Source of the DNA: JANJTY01 sp038257155
GTDB taxonomy: Bacteria > Pseudomonadota > Gammaproteobacteria > Xanthomonadales > Xanthomonadaceae
Direction: 5' to 3'
Assembly (NCBI GenBank): GCA_038257155.1
Contig: JBBSJP010000006.1
Span: 104,522-168,521 of the forward strand
Length of the DNA: 64,000 nucleotides
Both the position numbers and the translations under genes were made by a program. The notes beneath the pieces are model-generated. The model had not been told where the DNA came from and did no database searches. It saw nothing but the letters and a program-made list of their open reading frames with translations. Below, one piece after another: positions 7,893 to 16,716 of the stretch; the first letter of the stretch is position 1; the number at the start of each line of letters is the position of its first letter.

Positions 7893-9185
7893 GTGACTGA
7901 TCTGCTCTGGCAAAAACCCGGCGTAAAAGTCGACGCCCGCATCCAGGATTTCCTTGCTGGCCAGGACGTGCTGCTCGACCGCGAAATCTTCCGCTTCGAC
8001 ATTCAGGCTAGCCGCGCCCATGCCCAAGGACTGGCGCGCATTGGACTCTTGTCGCCGGACGAGCTGGCCGGCATCGAGTCCGAGTTGACTCTACTTGATC
8101 AGGATTTCGTGAGCGGCGACTTCGTGCTCGATGCACGCTTCGAAGACTGCCACTCGGCGATCGAATCGCGCCTGATCGAGCGGCTTGGCGAGGCGGGCAA
8201 GAAGATCCACACCGGTCGCAGCCGCAACGACCAGGTGCTGGTGGCCACCCGTCTGTGGTTGAAGGATCGACTGAAGCGACTTCAGGCGTTGTGCGTCGAA
8301 TGCGCTGGCGTTGCATTGCAGCGCGCCGCGGCCGAGGCAAACCTGGCAATGCCGGGTTACACGCATCTGCAGCGCGCCGTGGTGTCTTCGGCCGGCATGT
8401 GGTGGGCGGGCTGGGCTGAAGGCTTTATCGATGATGCGGTTCGCGCGCGCGACACCCTGGCCTGGATCGATGCCAATCCCTTGGGCAGCGCGGCTGGCTA
8501 TGGCGTCAACCTCGCTCTGGACCGCGCTCACACCACGGCGGCGCTGGGATTCTCTCGACTGCAGTTGGCTGCCACCTATGCCCAGCTGTCGCGTGGCAAG
8601 TTCGAGCTGGCGGCGGTGGAAGCATTGGGCTCGGCAGTGCTCGACCTGCGTCGACTGGCCTGGGACCTGTCGCTGTTCACCAGCGCCGAGTTTGGTTTCG
8701 TCAAACTGCCGGCCGAATACACCACCGGCAGCTCGATCATGCCGAACAAGCGCAACCCGGACGTGATCGAACTGATGCGTGCGGTGTATGCCTCGGTCGC
8801 GGCGGCGCGTACCGAGCTGGAGCAATTGCTGTCCCTGCCGTCGGGCTATCACCGCGACCTGCAGTTCTCGAAGGGCGCCATCGTGCATGCCTTCGGGCGC
8901 GGCCTGGCGGCACTGGAACTGCTGCCCGATCTGCTGCGCAATCTGGAGTGGCAACCGGAGCGCATGCACGCCGCACTGGATCCTTCGATGTATGCCACCG
9001 ACCTGGCCGTCGATCTGGCGCGTGATGGCCTGCCGTTCCGCGAGGCCTATCGCCAGGCCGCCGATCCCGCACGCTGGGCCGAGGGCGATCCCGAGGCCAG
9101 TCTGGCGGCACGGGTTTCCCCCGGCAGCGGCAGCAATCTGTGCCTCATTGAACTGCACGCGCGCCTTGCGAGCATTGATCAGTGA
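7893..9185 (+). CDS. argH: Argininosuccinate lyase
   Basis: Splits argininosuccinate into arginine and fumarate, the last step of the pathway. It belongs to the fumarase/aspartase superfamily. Signatures are HTGRSRNDQV near residue 105, MPGYTHLQ near 150 and the mobile signature loop GSSIMPNKRNP near 280. GTG7893 is chosen because GCGAGGAT lies 8-14 bases upstream and homology begins there. The frame remains open upstream through the repeat. The 430-residue length is normal (430-470). Confidence 0.96.
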   Translation: MTDLLWQKPGVKVDARIQDFLAGQDVLLDREIFRFDIQASRAHAQGLARIGLLSPDELAGIESELTLLDQDFVSGDFVLDARFEDCHSAIESRLIERLGEAGKKIHTGRSRNDQVLVATRLWLKDRLKRLQALCVECAGVALQRAAAEANLAMPGYTHLQRAVVSSAGMWWAGWAEGFIDDAVRARDTLAWIDANPLGSAAGYGVNLALDRAHTTAALGFSRLQLAATYAQLSRGKFELAAVEALGSAVLDLRRLAWDLSLFTSAEFGFVKLPAEYTTGSSIMPNKRNPDVIELMRAVYASVAAARTELEQLLSLPSGYHRDLQFSKGAIVHAFGRGLAALELLPDLLRNLEWQPERMHAALDPSMYATDLAVDLARDGLPFREAYRQAADPARWAEGDPEASLAARVSPGSGSNLCLIELHARLASIDQ

Positions 9186-9212
9186 GGCGAGCCATTCGAT
9201 TCAATGCTTCTG

Positions 9213-9286
9213 TTGGAGGGCGCATCTTGATGCGCCGTTGCGACATGGTCGATTTTGGCGATGGCGGATCAAGATCCGCCCTCCAA
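9213..9286. repeat. Palindromic repeat, GGCGCATCTTGATGCGCC / GGCGGATCAAGATCCGCC family, copy 1
   Basis: A 74-bp element begins TTGGAGGGCG and ends CGCCCTCCAA. It contains a left hairpin (GCGCATCTTGATGCGC) and a right hairpin (GGCGGATCAAGATCCGCC) around a roughly 25-base centre. The same paired-hairpin element occurs at 11904-11982, 14594-14722 and 35357-35466, with a single-hairpin form at 63813-63834. It looks like a BIME/REP-type unit. Confidence 0.85.
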
Positions 9287-9438
9287 CCGCAATTGTTCAA
9301 CATGATCAGCAGCTCGCGCTTCTGGTTGCCGGAAATGAGCCATCGCGGCGGCTGCGAAGCGGCTGAAAGTGCAGCGCGCCCCGTGGCTGCATTTGCGGAC
9401 GCCCGGCTAGCTAAACACCACGAACGGGCACTGGAGTT

Positions 9439-10626
9439 GTGACCAACCATCCCTATCCCGCCCAGCCGCTCCCAGCGTGGCGCCGCGCCGTGCTCAAGGT
9501 AGGCAGCAGCCTGCTGACCGGTGAAGACCGTCAGTTGTCGGACCGCTTCGCCGCTGCCCTGGCGGGCTTTGTGGCGCGCAGCCGGGAGCAGGGCAGGGAA
9601 GTTGTCATCGTTTCCTCCGGCGCAGTGGCCGCCGGCCGCGGCCTGCTGCCAGCCGAAGGAGCCGGCCTCACCCAGCGCCAGGCATTGGCGGCCCTGGGCC
9701 AGGCGCCGATGATCGCGCTCTGGCAGCGCCTGATTCCGCAGCCGGTGGCACAGGTGCTGCTCAGCCACGACGACCTGAAGAACCGCCGCCGCTACCTCAA
9801 TGCGCGCGCCACTTTGCGCGAGCTGCTGCGGCTGGGCGCGGTGCCGGTGATCAACGAGAACGACACCGTCGCGGTGGACGAGCTCAAGCTCGGCGACAAC
9901 GACAACCTCGCCGCCGTGGTTGCGGCCCTGGTCGACGCCGAAGTGCTGTTGATCGCCACCGACATCGCCGGGCTCTACAGCGCCAATCCATCGCGTGATG
10001 CGTCGGCTACCCCAATTCCGCGCATCGAATCAATTACTCCCGAGGTGCTGGCCATGGCCGGCGCACCCGGCGCACTCGGCACTGGCGGCATGCGCACCAA
10101 GCTCGAAGCGGCCGGAAAGGCCGCCGCCGCCGGCATTGGCACGGCGCTGTTCTGCGGTCGCGATCCCGCCGTGTTGGATGCGTTGGCACGAGACGAGCTG
10201 CACGGCACGTGGATTTCCGCACACGGCGACCGCCTGCTGGCACGCAAGCTCTGGCTGCGTCATGCCCCGGCCAGCGGCGGCGTACTGCGCATCGATGCCG
10301 GAGCGGTCGCGGCACTGGGCCGGCGCGGCGCCTCATTGCTTCCGGGCGGGGTTGTTGCAGTGGAAGGCAGCTTCGGACGCGGCGACATGGTCGAGGTGGT
10401 CTCGAACGAAGAGGGGAGCCCCATCGCGCGCGGCCTGGTGGCATACAACCGCGATGACCTTTCGCGTATCCGCGGCCGCCGCAGCGGCGAGATCGAAGCC
10501 GTCCTTGGTTACCGCTACGGCGAGTCGGCGATTCATCGGGATGATCTGGTGTTGCTGGCGCAGCCTGTTGCGCAGGACGGAAAGGATCAGGCGCCCGCTC
10601 GCACCGCTACGAAAGAGTCCTCATGA
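9439..10626 (+). CDS. proB: Glutamate 5-kinase
   Basis: Phosphorylates glutamate to gamma-glutamyl phosphate, the first step of proline synthesis. The amino-acid kinase domain covers about residues 12-265, with VLKVGSSLLT, VSSGAVAAG, INENDTVAVDELKLGDND and the glycine-rich GTGGMRTKLEAA segment. A PUA domain covers about residues 285-370. The 395-residue length suits the PUA-containing form. The start is GTG9439, preceded by GGAG. A fragment of the CACCACGAACGG repeat (AACACCACGAACGGG) lies immediately upstream at 9415-9430. The stop overlaps the proA start by 4 bases, indicating translational coupling. Confidence 0.96.
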   Translation: MTNHPYPAQPLPAWRRAVLKVGSSLLTGEDRQLSDRFAAALAGFVARSREQGREVVIVSSGAVAAGRGLLPAEGAGLTQRQALAALGQAPMIALWQRLIPQPVAQVLLSHDDLKNRRRYLNARATLRELLRLGAVPVINENDTVAVDELKLGDNDNLAAVVAALVDAEVLLIATDIAGLYSANPSRDASATPIPRIESITPEVLAMAGAPGALGTGGMRTKLEAAGKAAAAGIGTALFCGRDPAVLDALARDELHGTWISAHGDRLLARKLWLRHAPASGGVLRIDAGAVAALGRRGASLLPGGVVAVEGSFGRGDMVEVVSNEEGSPIARGLVAYNRDDLSRIRGRRSGEIEAVLGYRYGESAIHRDDLVLLAQPVAQDGKDQAPARTATKESS

Positions 10627-11882
10627 CCGGATACGTACGCCAACTTGCTCAATCAGCCCGCGACGCGCAGGCTGCCATTGCCGCCGCAACTGGCGAGGCC
10701 AGGCATGACGTGATTCTTGCCATGGCCGAGCAGATCGAGACCGGCAGCGAGACCATCCTCGCCGCCAATGCGCAGGACCTGGCGCGCGCCGATGCAGTGG
10801 GCACCACGGGTGCGATGCGAGATCGCCTGCTGCTGGATACCGCGCGCATTCAGGCCATTGCCAGTGCGCTGCGTGAAATTGCGGCATTACCCGATCCGGT
10901 TGGCCAGGTCACACGCACGGACATCCGACCCAATGGCATCCGCATCGAGCGCGTGCGCATTCCACTGGGCCTGATCGCGATGATCTACGAGGCGCGGCCG
11001 AACGTGACCGCTGATGCCGCCGCGCTCTGCCTGCGTGCCGGCAATGCCGTGCTGCTGCGCGGCGGCTCGGAGGCCGCATCCAGCAATGCCGCGATCGCGG
11101 CCTGCCTGCATCGCGCGCTGCGCGCATGCGGGCTGCCTGAAGCCGCCGTCAGCCTGGTCGAAGACACCGCGCGCGAGCATGTGCTGGAGCTGCTCGGCCT
11201 CAGCGACCTGATCGACCTTGCCATCCCACGCGGCGGTGAGGGCCTGATCCGCTTCTGCGCCGAACACGCACGCGTGCCCCTGATCAAGCATTACCAGGGC
11301 GTCTGCCATTTGTATGTTGATGCGGCGGCCAACATTTCGCTGGCTACGCGCCTGGCAATCGACGGCAAGGTCTCGCGACCCGGCGTCTGCAATGCGCTGG
11401 AAACCCTGCTGGTGCATGCCGACATCGCCGCGTCCTTCCTGCCTCAGGCGCTCGGCGAGCTTGCAAGACGCGGCGTCGAACTGCGCGGTTGCGAGCGAAC
11501 CTGCGCGCTGTTTCCACTGGCGGGTACTGCCAGCGATGCCGACTACGCCGCCGAATTCCTCGCGCCCATCCTGGCGGTGCGCGTTGTCGACTCACTCGAC
11601 CAGGCCGTCAGCCATATTCGTCGTTTCGGTTCCGATCACACCGAGGTCATCGCCACCGAAGACCGCGCCGCGGCTGACGCCTTCGTGCGCGCGATCCGCA
11701 GTTCGGCGGTGATGGTGAACGCCTCTTCGCGCTTCAATGATGGCGGACAGCTGGGCCTCGGCGCCGAGATCGGCATCTCGACTACCCGCCTGCACGCTTA
11801 CGGACCGATGGGCCTGGAGTCGCTGACCATCGAGCGCTGGGTGGTGCGCGGTGAGGGCCAGGTGCGGCATCCGGAATTGTAG
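10623..11882 (+). CDS. proA: Gamma-glutamyl phosphate reductase
   Basis: NADPH-dependent reduction of gamma-glutamyl phosphate to glutamate semialdehyde. It has an aldehyde-dehydrogenase fold of 419 residues. Landmarks are IPLGLIAMIYEARPNVT, LRGGSEA, IPRGGEGLI and SRPGVCNALET, which holds the catalytic Cys. HTEVIAT and NASSRFNDGGQLGLGAEIGI follow near the end. The ATGA overlap with proB shows the two genes form one unit. It ends the arg/pro cluster, and repeats follow directly. Confidence 0.97.
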   Translation: MTGYVRQLAQSARDAQAAIAAATGEARHDVILAMAEQIETGSETILAANAQDLARADAVGTTGAMRDRLLLDTARIQAIASALREIAALPDPVGQVTRTDIRPNGIRIERVRIPLGLIAMIYEARPNVTADAAALCLRAGNAVLLRGGSEAASSNAAIAACLHRALRACGLPEAAVSLVEDTAREHVLELLGLSDLIDLAIPRGGEGLIRFCAEHARVPLIKHYQGVCHLYVDAAANISLATRLAIDGKVSRPGVCNALETLLVHADIAASFLPQALGELARRGVELRGCERTCALFPLAGTASDADYAAEFLAPILAVRVVDSLDQAVSHIRRFGSDHTEVIATEDRAAADAFVRAIRSSAVMVNASSRFNDGGQLGLGAEIGISTTRLHAYGPMGLESLTIERWVVRGEGQVRHPEL

Positions 11883-11903
11883 ACGTAGCCAGGCATCCCG
11901 CAG

Positions 11904-11982
11904 CGGCGCATCAAGATGCGCCCTACATCAACGCAAGGCAACAATTCGCATTGCTCTGGTAGGGCGGATCTTGATCCGCCGT
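11904..11982. repeat. Palindromic repeat of the GGCGCATC/GGCGGATC family, copy 2
   Basis: GGCGCATCAAGATGCGCC with CTACA at its right is followed, after about 40 bases, by TGGTAGGGCGG and ATCTTGATCCGCC. The flanking CCCTACA and GGTAGGG segments face inward, opposite to copy 1, so this copy is arranged inside-out. Confidence 0.8.
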
Positions 11983-12079
11983 GGCTGGAGCCAGGCTTTC
12001 CGCAGGTGCCTGGATGCAAGCGGACCTTGCGCCACGTAACCTCTCATGCGAGCAACTGAATTCGTGGGCTGACTCGCCG

Positions 12080-14566
12080 ATGAGCTGTTTCCCCGACGCC
12101 TTCCATTTCCGCCACGCCTGGCGTCCTTACCAGGAACGCGTGCTGGACGAGTTCGACCGACATCTGGCTGATCGCCACTTCCACGTCGCTGCGGCGCCGG
12201 GTGCTGGCAAGACCATTCTGGGCCTGGAAGCGCTGCGTCGCCTGCAACGCCCTGCGCTGATCATGGCGCCGACAACAGCGATACGCGACCAGTGGCTGCA
12301 ACGCCTGCGCGAATCCTTCCTTCAGTCTGAACATGACCCTGACTGGGTGTCGAGCGATCTGCAGCGTCCGGCCGTGATCACGGTGGCAACCTATCAGGGC
12401 CTGCATGCCGCGCAGCGTCGCCTGGGCATGCCGGCGCTGCTGCAAGGTCTGAAGGCAGTTGGGCTCACGACACTCGTGCTGGATGAAGCCCATCACCTGC
12501 GGCACCAGTGGTGGAGCTGCCTGGTCGCGCTCAAGGCCGGGCTCGATTCGCCCTGGCTGATCGCGCTCACGGCCACGCCGCCTTTTGATGTGCCGCAGGC
12601 CGAATGGAACCGCTACATCGCGCTGTGCGGCCCGCTCGACGCCGAGGTCTCGGTGCCGGAACTGGTCAAGGCCGGCAACCTGTGTCCGCACCAGGATTAT
12701 CTGTATTTCAGCACGCCGACCACCGATGAGCGCAGCACGCTGGATCGTTTCGACCAGCAAGTTCGAAGCCTGCTGAATGCGTTGATGCTGGAACGCGAGC
12801 TGATCGAGTTGCTTGCCACGCATCCGCTGGTGCAGGCTCCGCAGGATCACATTGATCGGATCGCCCAGCAGGGCGACTACGCGCTCGCCCTGGCCCTGTT
12901 CCTGCACGAGTCCGCGCCCGAGCGCTGTCGTGCGCTGTTGCACAGCCTGGGTCTGGCGGAACTTGAGTTGCCGCACTTCCAGCTGGACTGGGCCGAACTG
13001 CTGTTCAACGGCCTGCTGTTCGGGCGCGATGGGTCGCTGCCGGAAGACCATGTAGTGCTGCAAGACCTCACTTGCCGCTTGCGTCATATCGGCGCGGTCG
13101 AGCGGCGTCAGGTATATCTGCGCGCGCCGCCGCATCTGCAGCGTCTGCTGGAGGGCAGCCGCAACAAGTGCCAAAGCGTCGCCTCGATCATCGAGCTGGA
13201 GGCGCGCGCGAATCCGGTCTGGCTGCGCGCCCTGGTGCTTTGTGATCACATCCGCGAGGCCGATTTCCCGCGGCCCGGTGAGCCTGAGCCCGAGTTCAGC
13301 CACATCGGCGTGGTGCCAGTCTTCGAACACCTGCGGCGACTGCAGTTGCCCGACGTGCGATTGGGCGTGTTGACCGGCAGCGTATTGCTGCTGCCGACCG
13401 CCGCGCTGGCAGACCTGCATCAGGCGGGCGCCGGCCTTGGGCTGGACTCGTTTCAGATGCGCAGCGCGCCGCTCTGGCACGCGCCGGGCTTTCATCGACT
13501 CGACATGAGTGCGGCGAACGCCGGTGCACTGCTCGCCGCGATGACCCAAATGTTTGAACGCGGCGTGATCAATGTGCTGGTGGGAACCGCCGCACTGCTC
13601 GGCGAAGGCTGGGATGCGCCGGCCTTGAATACCCTGGTACTGGCCAGCGCAATCCGTGCCTCGATGCGCAGCAACCAGATGCGTGGCCGCGCCATTCGCG
13701 TGCAGCCGGCAGTGCCCGACAAAGCAGCCAACATCTGGCATCTGGCCTGCTTGCATCCACGCGCCGCGGATGGCGATCCGCAGGCGCCGCTCGCCGGTGT
13801 GGATCTGGATCGCTTGAGCCAACGCTTTCGCAGCTTCGCTGGCGTCGGCATGGCCGAACCGGTGATCGAAACCGGCATCGAGCGATTGGCGCTCGACGAG
13901 ACGCAGTTGCGCGCTGCCGATTGCGATGCGCTGAACGCGCGCATGTGTCGCTTGGCCCTGGATCGGCACGCCATGCGGACACGCTGGACGCAGGCACTGC
14001 AGGACCGCTCCGGCAGCCCGCAGCGCCTCCTGCTGGAAACCCGCGTGCCGCTGCGGCGCGTGCATGCGGCCGCGAGTTTTCAACACGGTCTGCTTTGGGA
14101 GCGGAACTGGCTGTTGCGCTGGCTGCGTTTGCAACTGCTGCTGCGTCGTCTGCGCCGCATTGGCGAGGCCTTGCTGCGGGCACTGCAACGCGGTGCTTTA
14201 CTACAGTCCGACGGGGCGCGCGTCGAAGTGAGCCTGGGCGAGCAGCGCCTGCGCTGTCGACTGGTTGGCGTCAGCTTGCAGGAGGAATCGCTGTTTGCCG
14301 ATGCGCTGCGCGAACTGTTCGAACTGCCGCAGGCGCCGCGCTATCTGTTGCGCCAGGGCCGCGCGTGTTTTGCCGTGCCGACTTGCCTTGGCATCAACCG
14401 CAAGCAGGCCGACGCCTTGCTCGCGGCGTTTGCCCAAAGGGTAGGGCGCAGCAACCTGATCTACGCCCGCAGCGAGGCTGGCAAGACGGCCCTGCTGCAG
14501 GCCAGGGAACGCTGGCTTGCTGGCCGATTCGAGCAAGGCTGCGATACGCGCTTGCGCTGGAGTTGA
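12080..14566 (+). CDS. SF2 (DEAH-type) helicase-like ATPase with unassigned C-terminal region
   Basis: From ATG12080 the protein has 828 residues. Seen directly: Walker A PGAGKT (residues 40-45), DEAHH box (D135-H139), TATPP motif III, and QMRGRAIR motif VI (about 533-540). GEGWDAP precedes motif VI. These place it with superfamily-2 DNA/RNA translocases related to restriction-type and UvrB-like helicases. A long helical insert rich in Leu lies between the two RecA domains. The last 240 residues match no domain I recognise, and are leucine- and arginine-rich with a final conserved-looking block (VPTCLGINRKQADALL). The frame is open back to GTG11981, but that part is repeat DNA. There is no obvious partner gene, and the substrate is unknown. 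Confidence 0.8.
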   Translation: MSCFPDAFHFRHAWRPYQERVLDEFDRHLADRHFHVAAAPGAGKTILGLEALRRLQRPALIMAPTTAIRDQWLQRLRESFLQSEHDPDWVSSDLQRPAVITVATYQGLHAAQRRLGMPALLQGLKAVGLTTLVLDEAHHLRHQWWSCLVALKAGLDSPWLIALTATPPFDVPQAEWNRYIALCGPLDAEVSVPELVKAGNLCPHQDYLYFSTPTTDERSTLDRFDQQVRSLLNALMLERELIELLATHPLVQAPQDHIDRIAQQGDYALALALFLHESAPERCRALLHSLGLAELELPHFQLDWAELLFNGLLFGRDGSLPEDHVVLQDLTCRLRHIGAVERRQVYLRAPPHLQRLLEGSRNKCQSVASIIELEARANPVWLRALVLCDHIREADFPRPGEPEPEFSHIGVVPVFEHLRRLQLPDVRLGVLTGSVLLLPTAALADLHQAGAGLGLDSFQMRSAPLWHAPGFHRLDMSAANAGALLAAMTQMFERGVINVLVGTAALLGEGWDAPALNTLVLASAIRASMRSNQMRGRAIRVQPAVPDKAANIWHLACLHPRAADGDPQAPLAGVDLDRLSQRFRSFAGVGMAEPVIETGIERLALDETQLRAADCDALNARMCRLALDRHAMRTRWTQALQDRSGSPQRLLLETRVPLRRVHAAASFQHGLLWERNWLLRWLRLQLLLRRLRRIGEALLRALQRGALLQSDGARVEVSLGEQRLRCRLVGVSLQEESLFADALRELFELPQAPRYLLRQGRACFAVPTCLGINRKQADALLAAFAQRVGRSNLIYARSEAGKTALLQARERWLAGRFEQGCDTRLRWS

Positions 14567-14593
14567 GCATTGATCGCCGGATCCAGCCGCTCT

Positions 14594-14722
14594 TCGGAGG
14601 GCGCATCTTGATGCGCCTTTGCGAGGTGTTTGGGAACGATCCCGCTTCGCGCCCGGCGTAATCGCAAAGGCGGATCACGATCCGGGCAACGCCGCAACGG
14701 CGGATCAAGATCCGCCCTACCA
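14594..14722. repeat. Palindromic repeat of the GGCGCATC/GGCGGATC family, copy 3 (expanded)
   Basis: GGAGGGCGCATC and TTGATGCGCC form the left hairpin. The right side has two hairpins: a decayed GGCGGATCACGATCCGG and an intact GGCGGATCAAGATCCGCC followed by CTACC. This copy thus carries three hairpins within 129 bp. Confidence 0.8.
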
Positions 14723-14784
14723 GGAGCGTGATGCTCGCGCGTTGATGCGCAGACGAGTCGCGCTCATTGCTGAACATCCAGGGG

Positions 14785-14814
14785 TTGCCCGGAGTGCGAC
14801 AACTGTCGTATGGT
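14785..14814 (+). promoter_or_regulatory. Candidate promoter with BlaI-type operator
   Basis: TTGCCC (14785-14790) and TATGGT (14809-14814) are spaced by 18 bases. Between them lies CGACAACTGTCG (14797-14808), a CGACA-N2-TGTCG inverted repeat like the dyads bound by BlaI/MecI repressors. It is 28-45 bases before the blaI-like start, so it is probably the autoregulatory site. Confidence 0.5.
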
Positions 14815-14841
14815 TGCGACACTGAACAGGAAGCCCAAGCC

Positions 14842-15222
14842 ATGCAACGACCATCGAACGCCGAACTGGAACTGCTCAAGTGCTTGTGGCAGCACAAGGC
14901 CTGCAGCGCCCGCGAACTGCACGACTGCGCCGGGCCGCGGCTCGGTTGGTCGTACTCGTCGACGCGCAAGACCCTGGATCGAATGCGCGACAAGGGACTG
15001 GTCTCGGAGCGCGACCAGCACGGCCTGCACGTCTATCGCGCCAGTGTCGGCAAAGTGGCGATGCTGGCAGTGCTGGCGGAGGATTTCGGGCGGCGCGTGC
15101 TGGAGATCGATGGGCCATTGCCGGTTCAGGCCTTCGCCGATAGCCGGCTGCTCAGTGAGGCTGAACTCGGTCAACTGGAAGCGCTGCTGCGGGATGCGCC
15201 GGCATCGGAGTCGGGCGAGTGA
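14842..15222 (+). CDS. BlaI/MecI-family transcriptional repressor
   Basis: A 126-residue winged-helix protein. The region PSNAELELLKCLWQHKACSA is the classic start of the BlaI fold. YSSTRKTLDRMRDKGLV contains the recognition helix and wing. ATG14842 is chosen because AGGAAG lies 9-15 bases upstream and homology starts there. It overlaps the following M56 peptidase gene by 4 bases (GTGA). In this family the membrane peptidase senses a signal, often a beta-lactam or cell-wall fragment, and the repressor is then cleaved or released. No beta-lactamase gene is nearby, so the regulated target is unknown. Confidence 0.9.
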   Translation: MQRPSNAELELLKCLWQHKACSARELHDCAGPRLGWSYSSTRKTLDRMRDKGLVSERDQHGLHVYRASVGKVAMLAVLAEDFGRRVLEIDGPLPVQAFADSRLLSEAELGQLEALLRDAPASESGE

Positions 15223-16658
15223 GCGCGTCGATGCTGGGCCAACTGCTGCTGCAAGCGGCGATGGGTGTTGGCGTCGCAGCGCTGGTCTGGGTGATCGCGC
15301 TCGTCTTGCATCGCGCGCTGCGAATTCCCAGGGCCTCTCGTGGATTCTGGTTGGCGGCCTGGTTCCTGGCAGTGTTGCCGGGACCGCTCGCGCTGGCCCT
15401 GCAGGCGCTGCTGGCCAGCACGGCTGCTGTTCCAGCGCCGATGCTGATCGAGCTGGGCGAACTGTCGGAATCTATCGGTGTGGCCTCGATCGCGGCCCAG
15501 GCTTCTGCCACATCACCGGGCCCATGGTTGTTGCCGCTGCTGGCGCTGATCTATCTCTGCGGCGCTGGCGTGCTTGGGCTGCGCTGGCTGAGGGGCCTGC
15601 GTGTGCTGCGACGCCTGCTACGCCAGGCACGCCCGCTGCCTCTCGACGACTTGCCGGGTCCGTTGTCAAGCAGCGAATGGCGCTGCTTGCGCGGGCAAGG
15701 CATCGATCTGGTGCAGGTCGAGGCGCCGATCAGTCCGTTCGCACTGGCCTGGCCGCAGCTACGCATCGTGTTGCCGACACCGCTGATGCGGCGGCTGGAT
15801 GATCAGCAACTGATGATGGTCCTGCGCCACGAAGCCGAACACCTGCAGCACCACGATCCGCAGTGGACTGCCTTGCTGCGTCTTGGTGGGATGTTGCTGT
15901 GGTTCAACCCGTTCATCGCCGCGATTGCTCGGCGCGCGTGCCTGGCAGCAGAGCTGCGCTGCGATACAGCTGCCATCGGCACTAAAAAGAACATGCGAAG
16001 GGCCTACGCAGCGGCTTATCTGGAGACCCTCCGCATGTCGGCGAACCGGGCATTGGCGTGCCCGGTCGCCGCCTTCTCACCTCAGGACTTGGAAACCCAC
16101 AAGATGCGAATTGATCACATTGTCAACGGCGACGCGCGTACCCGCAAGCATCCCCTGCTCCAGCTGATGCTCGGCAGCTTTGCCCTCTCGGGCGGTCTTG
16201 GACTGGCCGTGGTGCAGGCTTCCACCACGCTGTTACCGGCGGGACCCGTCGTCTTCTCCGGTCCGATCATCGAGGGCCGCATCACCAGCCATTACGGAAC
16301 CGTACGGCCGAACATCAACCAGCGCGCACACAATGGTATCGACCTGGCCGCGGCACGCGGCACGCCGGTACACGCGCCTGCGGGCGGCGTGGTGCTGGTG
16401 GCCACCACGAACTACGAGCCGGCGCCGAACTACGGTTCGGTCATCGTGCTGGATCACGGCGATGGCTGGCAGACACTCTATGCGCACCTCGACAGCGTTG
16501 ATGTGACGGTCGGCGAGCGCGTGGCCAGTGGCCAGTCGATCGGACGGCTCGGCAGCACCGGCCAGGCTACCGGCCCGCACGTGCACGTCGAAGTGCATCA
16601 CCAGGGCACGCGCGTGGATCCGGCTTCGGTGATCGCCTCGCCCGTGGCGTCCAAGTAA
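15219..16658 (+). CDS. BlaR1-like M56 membrane peptidase fused to an M23 (LytM) domain
   Basis: A 479-residue membrane protein. Hydrophobic segments lie at about residues 5-30, 42-65, 100-120 and 300-325. The M56 zinc motif is HEAEH (H204-H208) in a cytoplasmic loop. After the last membrane segment the exported C-terminus is an M23 peptidoglycan endopeptidase domain: H371 and D375 in HNGIDLA, and H454-x-H456 in HVHVEV. Canonical BlaR1 has a penicillin-binding sensor in this place. Here a peptidoglycan hydrolase or binding module replaces it, suggesting sensing of the wall itself. The gene is translationally coupled to the blaI-like repressor. Confidence 0.88.
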   Translation: MSASMLGQLLLQAAMGVGVAALVWVIALVLHRALRIPRASRGFWLAAWFLAVLPGPLALALQALLASTAAVPAPMLIELGELSESIGVASIAAQASATSPGPWLLPLLALIYLCGAGVLGLRWLRGLRVLRRLLRQARPLPLDDLPGPLSSSEWRCLRGQGIDLVQVEAPISPFALAWPQLRIVLPTPLMRRLDDQQLMMVLRHEAEHLQHHDPQWTALLRLGGMLLWFNPFIAAIARRACLAAELRCDTAAIGTKKNMRRAYAAAYLETLRMSANRALACPVAAFSPQDLETHKMRIDHIVNGDARTRKHPLLQLMLGSFALSGGLGLAVVQASTTLLPAGPVVFSGPIIEGRITSHYGTVRPNINQRAHNGIDLAAARGTPVHAPAGGVVLVATTNYEPAPNYGSVIVLDHGDGWQTLYAHLDSVDVTVGERVASGQSIGRLGSTGQATGPHVHVEVHHQGTRVDPASVIASPVASK

Positions 16659-16716
16659 GCTGCCCGTCGCATGCGTCGTACGCGGCGCATGCGACTCCCG
16701 TCGCCGTGCGTGGTAG

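Noticed and set aside
12044..14188. Long open frame of over 700 codons on the minus strand opposite the helicase
   Set aside because: The plus frame has all helicase motifs. The antisense frame is Gln/Arg/His-rich, as expected from the complement of a high-GC gene.
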